Shown here: positions 44,496 through 55,600 of the stretch, one piece after another
How positions within the stretch are numbered: the first letter of the stretch is position 1
How the letters are laid out: every line of letters starts with the position of its first letter
From: Trichoderma breve
Lineage: Eukaryota; Ascomycota; Sordariomycetes; Hypocreales; Hypocreaceae
Reading direction: 5' to 3'
NCBI RefSeq assembly: GCF_028502605.1
Contig: NC_079236.1
Coordinates: 930,001 to 994,000 of the forward strand
DNA length: 64,000 nucleotides
The notes under the pieces: model-generated
What the model was told of the DNA's origin: nothing
The model's input: only the letters and a program-made list of their open reading frames with translations
Database searches by the model: none
Program-made: the position numbers and the translations under genes

Positions 44496-47078
44496 AAGAA
44501 AACGGAGTCTCGACGGAGGAGGCCTCGATAGAGATAGAGGTTCAAATTGTTGTGTAAGGCCTGAGTCACGGTGAGGCAAGTTCTGTCAGCAGGCAATCTA
44601 GAAACGATCGGCACATAACGCCTGACCGTTATATAAGTCATTAGATACAACGCTACGACATTTACAACTAGCGTCAAGTGTTACACCGAGGGTAGCCATA
44701 ACAGCAGGCCTTAGAATGGATAGTGATAAGAAGAGATGGAAACAATGCAGCAATAGCAAGCTGTGACAAATACATATTAAACGGGATTTATCATATTACC
44801 CATCTCAAGGCGTGCTGATTGCCCATGATGACTCCCTTGTCAGATTCGTCAAGCCAGGTTTTGGGCGGAGTTGAAGATGTTGTGAAGTAGGCCCCCCCCC
44901 GGGAGCTAGCCTCGGCTGCCTCCGGAAGAGGTTAAAACTGCTGTGAAGAATACTCAAGTTTGCATACCCACCCTGCTCATTTGTGCCTGACATTGTGGTA
45001 GGCCGAGTATCACTGACATGAGAGAACCGCGGCACTGAGTTACGCGTCGCGTCACACCATCTAGCAGCAATTTTTACAATTGAAGGCGTAATAAACCATG
45101 GGCTGACTTGAAAAGGGGAATGGCTATTATGGAAGTTGGAAAACGCATAGTACTAAGCAAACATCCACATAACTGACTTAGGATGGTATTTGTTTGGGGG
45201 AGTAGTTATCGAGCATCCCAACTTGGGATCTGACACTCTGGTGATTGCATGCACTTGCAGTTTGAGCACTGTAATAAGATACAATCAAGGTGCTTTTTGA
45301 TACGAGGACCTTGTTCTTCAAATATTTATTACCATCACTAATCTCTCACTATACAAGGTATTAGTGAGCAGGTAAGTGGCCGCGCATGTTGAGCTTTGCG
45401 ATTTGGGATTTGGGATACGAGATACTGGATGGTTGACTTGGGGTGCTAGAAAGTCACTCTTTTGCAAAACGTGATTGGTGTACCAATTGTGAAGTTGACT
45501 ATTCGCTCATGAAGATCTTTGTGAAATCATGAGCTGATTACAGGGTAATTGACCGTTGCTGTCATCTTCAAGGGGCATAGGGTAGAATTGATGGCTAGTA
45601 ATGCTGTGAAAGCAGTTATGCGAGTAATCATGACGAGACATTACTGTTCATGTTGCAAATAATAGAGCCCAACTTAATGTTCCAGGCATCAAAGGAAATT
45701 TAAATTGCTGTGGAATTGGCTTCATTGGAGGCCTCAGTGGATGCCTTCAGATGTATCGTGAATTCAACATCAATGCCCCTTAGCATTCTTAAACTACCTA
45801 TGCAAAGACGGAGGGGATGCATAAGATATACGTGGATGTTTGAACGCTCTTCCGTTTACCATGCGATTTTAAGGGAGGCAGCGACTATAATCGACTACTT
45901 AGTAAACCATCACAGTGAAATATGTATGACTCGTTATCCTGCTAGAAAGAGGTCAAGTCGACTCAATATCACCAGCTCTCAGAAGTGATGAGAAATCCTG
46001 ACACATAAGAGCAATAATAGTGTTCATTTCCCTTCGGTTTTGATCTAGATTATTACTTAATATGGGGCTGCGCCTTCATGTATTGTTGCAAACAATCCTC
46101 CAGCGAGCAGCCATGACGACAGGACATCTCGCAAGAATACAGAACTCAACTCCATTGAACCACTTGGTGCTAAAAGTGCTGTAAAGAGTACTGGCGCGCT
46201 CAGGTTGGGCTCCCTTGCTGCCCAAAATATTCCGAATTGAGTCTTCTCCGCTCCTCCATCATATGGCCTTGAGGGAGGTTAAAAATGCTGTGAAGATTCG
46301 TCGAAGGATCCTGCACCAAGCTCAAGGACACCAGAGACGCGTAGACACTTAGCTCCAATCGCATACGGGCAAGGTCAATCAACTCCGCCCAAGGCGTGAG
46401 GCAGAATCGACTTGGCACCAATCACTAGCATAACCTTGACGTGTAATATTTCTCTGTGGGAACTTGCACACCATTGCAGCAGGTCTAAATAGCATCAATT
46501 TTTACGTAGTGGAGGAGTAGCAAAATAGCAAATGCTAAGATACGTAGTTGGACTTGAAGAAGCTGGAAGCAGGAACGATAATAGAAGATGCTGAGCATCC
46601 TTCAAGAATATGGAACCCAGCTCGGTTCCATCTCTCACGGCCTCGAGGACGCTAAAAATACTGTAAAGGAAACTTTTATTGCCAAAAATCCGAAAAGTAT
46701 TGTGTCCTCATTTGAGCCTCCTCCTGTCCTCTATGATATGGAGTTGGGGAGAGTTAAAATTGCCGTGAAGGATGCCGAAAGGGATGCCTCGGATACTTAC
46801 TTCCATGGCCTCGAGGTTGGTTAAAAATGCTGTGAAGAGCCCAAGCTGACTGAAATCCCAAAAGTTCTTCCCCGATGGAGTCTCTTTGCGATCCTCCAGG
46901 ATTTATGTATGGCCTTGGGGGGATTAAAATTGCTGTGAAAAACCTCTGAATGGCTGGGCTTACACCAGAGCTCAGCCACGCATTGAAAGAGAAATATTAC
47001 TGGCCCATCTTGCTGTGCCAAGCCAAGTCAATTTAGCTCTCCAAGAATGGATGGGAGAGAGTTAAAAATGCTGTGAAG
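44496..47078 (+). repeat. Right cluster of GAGGTTAAAAATGCTGTGAA repeats
   Basis: About twelve plus-strand cores: 44537-44557, 44868-44886, 44928-44947, ~45590-45610, 45693-45715, 46166-46186, 46275-46294, 46648-46668, 46751-46770, 46815-46837, 46920-46939 and 47057-47078. The best copies read GGTTAAAAATGCTGTGAAG. Spacing in the densest part is 64-137 bp. Upstream AATGGAGTCT-like boxes survive in only some units (44496, 46874). A C/G-rich stretch such as CCTCGAGG or CCTTGAGG usually precedes the core. Confidence 0.82.
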
Positions 47079-47461
47079 TCATGGCCAGGCAGCAAGCTCG
47101 GTGATTATCATTAGTTGAGACTACGCCAAGGGAAAGAGGGATGAAGCTGCTTGTATGGGGATTTTATTAGACATTGAAGTTCTAATACTTCACATTATAC
47201 CTATCGATCTGATTCGATCCCAGGTGATTTGATGAAAGAAAGCCGATTTATTTTCTATCATTGTGTAAAGTCTCTCCAGTGGCTGTGGCCTCGTAGTTTT
47301 CACCTCCCAGAACTCTTCATTCATTCCTTTTCATTAACTTCAGGGCACTTCCCGGTCAAGTCATTCAGTCAGTTCTTCATATATGTTCACAACTATTTCT
47401 CATCTAGCAATATATTATTGTACTTCATTGTAGCCATCATGTTCGCAGTTCAGCAAGTAAA

Positions 47462-50292
47462 TCAGCTCTTTCTAGCCATCTTGATCGAGTCAGCGCCCGT
47501 CTCAACGACTCTGAACCCATCCGCATCACCATCTCCCCTGGCAGCCCTCGCAAATGCCTCCTCACTCCTATCACAAATAGTCTCTAGATCTTGATCGCTC
47601 AAGATATCGTCTCCCCCCGATGCTTCGTACACTTCGCCATCTTTGAGCAGCAAAGCTCGTAATGTGTCGGGATCTAAATCCTCTTCCTTTTCGTTCAGCT
47701 TTTGGCCCATCGTCTTGAACCCACCTTTGCGGATGACAAGCTTTTCCAGTCGTCGCTTGGCGTCGGCAGAAAGCAATAGGGATTCCTCCACCGTTCCCTT
47801 CGTGGCGAGACGATAAACTAGCACGGGGCGAGTTTGGCCAATACGATGCGCGCGGTCCTGAGCCTGCAGGTCCTGTTGGGGGTTAAAGTCACTGTCAAAG
47901 AGAATGACAGTGTCGGCAGAGGCTAGATTGATTCCCTGACCACCTGCACGAGTGGATAACAAAAAGATCTTGTATTCTGGGTCCTCGTTGAAGAGTTTGA
48001 TGCTCTCACGTCTGTCCGCTTGAGCAATGCTGCCATCAATGCGGCAGACTTTCCAGCCGCGTAGTTCTCTGCAATAATCCTCTAAAATGTCGAGTTGTGT
48101 AGTAAATTGAGAAAATATGAGCACCTTGTGGTCATCGATGAAGAGATGCTTCAACAATCGATCGAGAAGAAGCATCTTTCCTGACGCTGTGACGATAGTC
48201 TCATCTACCGGAATATCGGTAGCAACAGCCCACGGATTGTAAAAATTGTGCGGAGTATTGCAAACCAGCCGGAGCTGGGCCAGGGGGTTACCCAACTTCT
48301 TGCGTGAAATCTGCTTTTCTGCGGACATATTAGCATCTAAATGATCTAAACGTAGAGGGAAATGAGAGAATGAGAGAAAACATACTGGCCATATCTAGAG
48401 TCTGCGCTCGTTCTAGTTCTTCAGCAGACATTGGCTCCGAATCCTTATCGTCATCATCCTCGTCAGCCATTTCGTTGGCCAGCTTGGCCTCAAATTCATC
48501 ATCTGACATCTTCTCCTCGTCAGAATCAGCTTCCTTGTATGAACGAGCTTGGCGACGGCTGCGAACGCTCAGCGGAGTCGACTGTCGACTAGATTTCGCG
48601 CTTTTAGTTTCTGATACAACAGAGGTTGGAGGACTCTTTCGCTTCGACTTTTGGTTTGTAGGCGTTAAGAGGGGATCAGGCTTGGCATTCTTAGGTGGCC
48701 GCCCCGGACCCCGTTTACCCATCATGAGGCTAAACGCATTCGGAGCTGGCGATTTTGACCGTTCTTCGACCTTTGTGCCTCTAGCTTTTTGTCGAACGGG
48801 TAGAGAAGCTCCCTTGTCGTCCTTTTCCGCCTTTGTTGTCGCTCTTGTTCGGGAAGAAGATCGAGTAGAAGCCCGGGATGCCGTCTTGCTGCGAATTATC
48901 TCCACAGCTTTATCTTCGAGGTATGATCGAGTGTCCATATTTTTGTTAGAAATGACATTGTAGAGATCTGTCTGCTCTTTTGTCATCGGAGCAAACAGAA
49001 CATACTCTCGCTTTTTGGGCAGATAAGCGGCGACGTCTTGCTTGATACGGCGGAGGAGGAGGGGCTGCAAGATGAGATGGATTTTCTTGACCAAATCTTG
49101 CTTCATTTGGTCTTCAATGAACTGCTGTGTTCCCTTTTCATCTTCCAGCTCCGAAAAGTCGAACCAGGATTCAAAGGCCTCCCAGTCAGTAAAGATATTG
49201 GGCAACAAAAAGTGAAGTAAGGACCAAAGCTCCTTGAGATTGTTTTGAAGCGGCGTGCCGGTGATGAGAAGGCGTGTGGCAGATGAGAACTGTCGCAGTT
49301 GCTGGAATAATTTGGCGTCGGCATTCTTCATACGGTGACCTTCGTCCTGTTTGAGAGTGCATTAGTAAGCGATTCAAGAACTGAAACAGAGGGCAAGATG
49401 CTTACGATGATGATGAACTCCCATTTGATTCGGGATAGGTTATGGTGGTCATTGATCACCATCTCGTAAGATGTGCAAACGACGGGAAACTTTTTGGTGG
49501 GGCGACCAGACTTGAGATGGCTCATAATCTTCTTGTGAAAGATCTCTTCTCGTTGGGCCTTGTTGCCATGATACATCTCAATCGGGATAGATGGTACCCA
49601 TTTGTGGAACTCGTCAATCCAATTTGACAGCGTGCTGAGCGGCGCCACGATGAGATGTGGTCCAAGATACTGCTCTTGTTCTCGTAAAAGCGCAATCAAT
49701 GAGATGGTTTGAATCGTCTTGCCTATGAGAGGTTAGAACGCTGTTGAAAGAAAAGGATGAAAAGAGAAAAGCTTGACTAACCCAGACCCATCTCGTCAGC
49801 CAGGATGCCGCTCATACCCTGTGAGCAAATCTCATACATCCAGGTAAGTCCTTCCAGCTGGTACTCGCGCATCGTACCACCAACCATGCACTTTGGCTGT
49901 GTAGCCATCTGCAGGTTGTGCTCACCAAGCTTCTTGCCATCTAGACTGCTGCCAACACGACCAAGTACTTGTGTCTTTTTGGTAAGAATGTCGCTAAAGG
50001 CGGCGCTCTTCTGTAGCAACTCGTCCAGCTCACGCGCCTTAGCTTCTCGCTCTGCTTTGGTCTCGGCCTTTTTCTTTCTTCGTTGTTTAAGAAGATTCGC
50101 GCGTCGCTTTTCCTCAACTGCGGTGTTTGCGAGTCGTGCTTTAGCCTCTTCTTTGATGATGTCTTCATCTACAAGGCCAACGTCTTCTTGATCATCGAAG
50201 GGATCAGTCGGTGGAGTGCTAGGTGCAGTGGTTGGCGGTGTCCGTGAATTCGACATGATTGATTCAACCTCTGAAGTCGAGGTATTCGCCAT
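47462..50292 (-). CDS. IRC5: LSH/HELLS/Irc5-type SNF2 chromatin remodeller
   Basis: DNA-dependent ATPase that moves nucleosomes; relatives are mammalian HELLS, plant DDM1, yeast Irc5 and Neurospora MUS-30, with roles in heterochromatin and genome stability. Exons 50292-49782, 49722-49406, 49346-48386 and 48318-47462 give 881 aa. Residues ~55-110 are a charged coiled coil. The Walker A DEMGLGKT ends near 173, split by intron 1. The Walker B box is DEGH (277-280), split from its hydrophobic strand by intron 2. ITGTPLQNN follows. The second lobe contains [29 protein letters not shown] and [10 protein letters not shown]. Between the lobes is a ~170-residue insert with an AT-hook-like RGPGRPPK (487-494) and an acidic patch. 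The start shares a divergent promoter with the ARC1-type gene. Confidence 0.93.
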
Positions 50293-50993
50293 GATGAGAA
50301 TCGTAACAGAAAATAACCTTCAAAACAAGAAACACGCAAACAAGGTATGTCGTCCAGTAAATCAAGGCCAATATTCTCCGATGCAGCCGAGTAGCCAAAG
50401 AATTCACAAGTCACACAAGAAGAAGCGCGTGAAAAAATCCGAAAGAAAGCAAGTGAAATGCACTAATGCAGGAACCAAGAGGAAAGTGATACAAAAGTTA
50501 AGTGTTGCACCGCGAAAAAGAGCCAATTGCAGCAAAATCCAAACTGCATTCACCTTTTCCTCGGATCCAAGGGAAGCAAATCGTGAAGAGAGCTGAACTG
50601 CAGCGTGACGTAGAGAAACGCGAAATGGCAACGCGGTCACGTGTCTCTCCCTTCTCTTTTCTTGTGTTGCGCGTAAAGTGCCCGATCGCCAGCATTTTGG
50701 CGGCAAGCCACGCTTCTAGCTGGATCGTGGCTGGTGAGAGGCGCCTCCGCCACAGAACCCGAAATCTGCCCCTCCATCCCACCATGATTCGACCCCGCCA
50801 CCAAAAAATTGTCCATCTCAAGAGTCACTCACTCCAAAGCTCACACTCACACTCACATAGACAACAGAAGCCAGCATCCCAGGCTTCATCCTCACCACTA
50901 GCAAAGCTGTTTCTGCGTCGAGTCATTCGCTCATTCCCGAGCATTTCAGCCCATTCGTCTTATCGCACCCCAGTCTCCTATCTTTCCATCAAA
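50293..50993. promoter_or_regulatory. 700-bp divergent promoter between LSH and ARC1 genes
   Basis: Non-coding spacer between two head-to-head genes. An open frame runs through it into the ARC1-type gene but it has no conserved protein character. Sequence near 50850-50865 is a (CTCACA)n-like run. Confidence 0.5.
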
Positions 50994-52193
50994 ATGGCAG
51001 CCCTCAGCTCTCAAAAGTACTCTGCCACTGAGGAGGCCGAGATCCAGCAATGGCTCACCACCTCGGAGCGCCTCAAGTCCGCTGACAACAAGTCTGAGAT
51101 TCTCGAGACTCTCAACGGCCATCTGTCTAGCCGCACCACTCTTCTCGGCAGCAAGCCCAGCAAGGCTGATGTCGCCATCTATGAGACTCTTGCTCCTCTT
51201 GTCGCCAAGTGGACTCCTGAGGAGCGTACCGGCGAGAAGGGTCTCCCTCACATTGTCCGCCACATTGACTTTGTCCAAAACGCCGCTGTTTTTGGCCTGG
51301 ATCTGAAGGACGACCAGAAGGTCAAGGTTGACCAGGAGGAGGTCCTGTACGTCAAGCCTCCCGTTGACGCCAAGGCCGAAAAGGAGCGCCTCAAGAAGGA
51401 GAAGGCTGCTGCCGCTGCCGCTGGAGGCCAGGCTACTCTCGCCGATCGTACCAAGGAAAAGGCCAAGGAGGTCAAGGAGAAGGCCAAGGAGGTCGTTGCT
51501 GAGGCCAAGGGCACTGCCGCCGCCGCTGCTGGAGGTGACAAGCCCAAGAAGGAGAAGAAGGAGAAGGCCCCCAAGCCCCAGAAGGCTCCCGCTGCTGCGG
51601 CTCCTCTTTCTCCCTCCCTGATTGATCTCCGTGTTGGCCACATCCTCAAGGCCATCAACCACCCCGATGCCGACTCTCTCTTCGTTTCCACCATTGCCAT
51701 GGGTGATCCCGCTGGCGAGGACACCACCGAGTACGAGGGCCAGATCTGCCGTACCGTCTGCTCTGGTCTCAACGGCCTTATTCCTCTCGAGGAGATGCAG
51801 GGCCGCAAGGTCGTTGTCGTGGCCAACCTGAAGCCCGTCAAGATGCGAGGCATCAAGTCTTGCGCCATGGTTCTCGCCGCTTCCCCTAAGGTCAAGGAGG
51901 GTGAAGTTGACGACCACAAGGGCCCCGTCGAGCTGGTTACCCCTCCTGAGGGTGCCAAGGCTGGTGAGCGCGTCTACTTTGAGGGATGGAAGGGTGAGCC
52001 TGAGGGTGTTTTGAACCCCAAGAAGAAGATTTGGGAGACTTTCCAGCCTGGTTTCACCACCACTGATAACCTTGAGGCTGCTTTTGACGCCAGCGTCGTT
52101 GAGGTGCTTGGCAAGACTGGCGTTGGTAAGCTGGTGACTGAGAGCGGCGGTGTTTGCACAGTCAAGTCCCTGGCAAATGCTACCGTTAGGTAA
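50994..52193 (+). CDS. ARC1: Arc1/AIMP1-type tRNA-binding cofactor
   Basis: Cofactor that binds tRNA and aminoacyl-tRNA synthetases (Met- and GluRS in yeast), raising their efficiency and keeping them cytosolic. Intronless, 399 aa. Residues 1-110 are a GST-C-like helical domain for synthetase binding. About 120-205 is a Lys/Ala/Glu-rich linker (KEKAKEVKEKAKEVVAEAK), expected to bind tRNA non-specifically. Residues ~207-399 are the EMAPII-like OB-fold: LIDLRVGHILKAINHPDADSLFV, CSGLNGLIPLEEMQGRKVVVVANLKPVKMRGIKS and the C-terminal pseudo-dimer region. Codon bias is extreme, pointing to high expression. The ATG at 50994 has context TCAAAATGGC. It converges with RPO41. Confidence 0.94.
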   Translation: MAALSSQKYSATEEAEIQQWLTTSERLKSADNKSEILETLNGHLSSRTTLLGSKPSKADVAIYETLAPLVAKWTPEERTGEKGLPHIVRHIDFVQNAAVFGLDLKDDQKVKVDQEEVLYVKPPVDAKAEKERLKKEKAAAAAAGGQATLADRTKEKAKEVKEKAKEVVAEAKGTAAAAAGGDKPKKEKKEKAPKPQKAPAAAAPLSPSLIDLRVGHILKAINHPDADSLFVSTIAMGDPAGEDTTEYEGQICRTVCSGLNGLIPLEEMQGRKVVVVANLKPVKMRGIKSCAMVLAASPKVKEGEVDDHKGPVELVTPPEGAKAGERVYFEGWKGEPEGVLNPKKKIWETFQPGFTTTDNLEAAFDASVVEVLGKTGVGKLVTESGGVCTVKSLANATVR

Positions 52194-52647
52194 ACAGACA
52201 TATATTATACATAGACCAAGTAAGAGACTCTTGACGACACATGAAACTGCTCTACGTGATTCAAAATTCTTTACAAGAAATTGTCATTGACTGATAGTTT
52301 GAGTGTTTTTTACATAATTTCTTATCATAGCGTGGCCATGACCGTGGAGTGTTGCATTGATGTACAGCTGACCAACCACCATTCCGGTGTTGTCAATCAA
52401 TTCCCCCATCTGGAATCCTAATATACATTGCTTGTATACAAAATCGCTGAAAAATGCCCCCATGTTCTTCAAACTCCAGTGCTGAATAAATGAAAACGCC
52501 ATATAGATGCACAAGATTTTCAACGCCTTCCCAAACCCCTTAACCCTCTCCATTTTCCGATTCTCCTTTTTTTATATCCATCCTTCATTATACATGATCA
52601 TCGCAGTAGACGCGATGTATATATACGATGCACCGTCTTTGTCCTCT
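52194..52647. other. Convergent 3' intergenic region
   Basis: AT-rich 450 bases between the ARC1-type gene and RPO41 3' ends. Nothing else seen. Confidence 0.55.
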
Positions 52648-55600
52648 TCATGAGAAGAAATACTTGCTCTCTCTCAAGCGCTTCACGTCGAAATCGCCCT
52701 TCTCAGGAACCTTCGGGATAGTAAGCGGCAGCCAAACAGGAAGCGGCGTCTTCTTCTGCTTCTTGACCGGAGCCACACTCTTCTGCCCCGTAATCTGGGT
52801 TTCGAAGAAGGACGACTCCATGTCTTTCATGAGTCGCTCAGCCAGCTCCGCAGCTTGAGAGGAGTCTCCGGTTTGGGCCTCGATCTCCTCTGCACTGACG
52901 CTGGGAGCCTCATCTTCTGGAATGGCACCAAGTCCAATATCCTTGGCGTCCTCTTGGATGTCCATGTCGACTTCAGCAGCCATCATGTCCTCATACACAG
53001 ATGCGGGGGTGACGATTTGCTTGGCAGCTTCGAGGTCCCAAGGGTTCCCGGAGAGTTTCAGCTGGTTGCGCTTATGCTCGAGGAGCAGTTCCTCCTTGGG
53101 AGACAGTTTGCTCTTCTTGCGTAGCTCCTTGATCTTTTGAGCGACCGGGGTATCGGGGTCAATCTTTGCAAGGTAGATAGACCCCTGGTGACGGGCCTCG
53201 AACTCGGCGCCCAAGCGGCCAACGACATCCTCTTCGTGAATTCGGATGAAAGCATCTCGCAAGACTTCATTCATAACATCAAGATCTGCAGCATGTGTCC
53301 AGAATGAATCGTGGACAGCAGCAAAGTCGAGTCCTCGCGCATCGCATTCCAGCGCTGACAACAACATGTGACTGGCATCCAGAGAGTGGATGAAGTTAGG
53401 AGGGAATCCTTGAAGCTGCTTTCTCCTATTGACGGGATCCGTCTGGTCGCTCAAAGGGTAGATGACAGCTTGAAGACAAGTCTTGATTTCTCGTGCAGTA
53501 GTCTTGCGATAAGGTTGGACGACAGGCATTCGAAGTGGCGTTGTCCAAACAACAGATGAACGGAACTGCTGGATAAGATCGTCGAATTCGCCCTTCTTTC
53601 CAGCGGGTGCCCTTTTCCTGGTTTTGCCAGCGCGAGAAGCACCATCCTCGCCCTCGCCGTACGAGTCGACAATTTGCTGTAGCTGAGCTGGAGTCAGCGC
53701 TCGGCACACACGCCCACCAATCTCTCCAAGCCAATACTGGATGTCGTGGGCACCCCTGAACATGGTGGCAAGAGCTTGAAAGACTTGCTTCGCAATATAC
53801 GTGGACAGGAGAATGTTGGAAATGCCGCATTCTTTGCCCAGATTAGGATATAAGGCGTCGATTTGCTTGCAGATTTGCTTCTTGGCTCCAGCAAAGGTAA
53901 CACCGTAGACGTTCGTCATCACAGTCTGCTTAACCACTTTGCGGGTTATCTTTCCGTGGAGCGCCAGTGCAAACTTGTTCTCCTTCTCCATATCTTTAGC
54001 GATGGCCTCCTTGACCAGGTTGGCGACTGCAGAGTATACATCGGCAGGCCTCTCTCCAGGCTCCAAATTAACCTGCTTCGCTCCCCATGTGTCACCTCCG
54101 AGAGCTGCGTAGTGTTGGAGTCCGTTACAGGTACCATCCTGGTGAACTGGTAGATGTGATATAAACTTTGTGGGGTCAGGAAGCTCAAGGGCGGCCTTGA
54201 GTTCAAAACACGCGGAGAGACACTGCCACGGGTCTTCACCCTTGAGCCACCATCTACTGCCTGCCAAGGGATTGGTCGCGGAGTCAATAATGTTTTCCAC
54301 GTTGTCATTCGCAAAGGCTTCACGTTCATCAAAGCTGGCCTTGTCAAGGCCGTACACGTTAGCCAAATGAATTTTCAGCCACCGCAGACCTCGCACTCCC
54401 AACTCTTTGCCTTTGGCGAATTTCAAAATGGCTCGCGCATGATCGGCACCCATGTGGTTGAGATAAGTTGGCATAGGATAAGCTCTTCCCCGGTAGTCGA
54501 CATTGTGTGGGAAATATATCGTCTGATTACGGAAAGCTCGTGCAATCTCCAGTTGCAGATTCATAAAACATCTCTGGGAGTGTAAGCCTGATCGCTCGTT
54601 CTCGATCGCTTTAACTTGTCGAATCCATTTGCCCCGGACAAGGGGGTCGGCTGAAGCATCCGGCTCTGTTGGGGTTTCCAAGTTTGGGTGGAGAGGGGGT
54701 ATGTCGGCAATCTCTTCGCCACTGTTCCACGCCTCCATCATAACATTCAAGGTATCCTTATTAATGATCCATGCTGTTTTACCCAAGATATCCAGGCCTT
54801 TGAACACCTGCGTCATATCCCCACGCTTGATCGCCGCGTTGCTATACAACTTTTGCTCGACGTCTCCGGGCTTCACTCGGACAAGGCTAGTTTTGCTGTC
54901 CAAAAATCCGCCTTCGCTGAAGGACGACCAAGGCTTGGGTTCAACAACCATGGGGAGATGCTTGGCAATGAAATCGCCCATTGGCTCGCGCTTCAGCTGC
55001 TCAACCAAGTGGGTGTTGAAAGTGAGAGCTCCAACCTTTTTGCCCTTTCGCAGTAGCGTTTGGTGATTGAATGCAGGCTGGTATTGGCTAATCAGCTCTT
55101 TAGATGTTGAACCCTCTGCCACAACGTTAATTTTGGCAGATTCGATCAACATTTGGAGCAGGATGGAGCCAACTTGGGCTTTGATTTGTATAGACCAAGG
55201 TTCCCGGCTATTTTCTTCCATGGCTTTCTGCTGCTCAGTCGCATCGAGTAGAGTTGGGTTGGCATCTTTGCTGACAGTCTTTTTGCTTTTCTTTGATTTG
55301 TCCGCCTCGCCCACAAAGCGAAGTTTCCGCTGTCGTCGAGCCTTTCTCTCGGCCAGTTCTTTCTGGTACATCTCGGTATCGTCCTGGACAGCTTTTGCGA
55401 TATGCGTGATCAACCTACTTATAGGGATGCCCTTTTCAACACCAAGGACGGTTCCAAGGTTGACAACTGACAGTATCGTTACAGCTGCGAGACGTGCTGG
55501 TTCACCCTGTTGGATAAACGGACCGTAGACACATCTTGTTAGATCTTTGTCAGATTTTGACTTTTTCGCTTCCGACAATTCAATCAATCGCAGTTCTTGG

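Larger units (their letters stand above)
42730..47461. other. 4.7-kb gene-poor tract with repeats
   Basis: No intact gene is convincing. Contents: a direct-repeat pair at 42919-42960 and 43501-43542, two copies of CGGAAAACGYCCGTA at 43100 and 43148, a small cysteine-rich frame near 43590-43870, and the large right-hand cluster of GAGGTTAAA cores at 44496-47078 (separate entries). Confidence 0.6.

Noticed and set aside
45710..45988. 92-codon frame MELASLEASVD... in the repeat tract
   Set aside because: Starts inside a repeat core, unremarkable composition and no conserved motif.
40351..47078. CRISPR array interpretation of the repeat tract
   Set aside because: Repeats are degenerate, spacing varies, no cas genes, and the genome is eukaryotic.
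50502..50993. N-terminal extension of the ARC1-type protein
   Set aside because: The open frame is low-complexity, has no conserved sequence and lies in a divergent promoter; ATG 50994 fits the family.
50946..51917. 323-codon open frame antisense to the ARC1-type gene
   Set aside because: Leu/Gly-rich shadow caused by strong codon bias of the sense gene.
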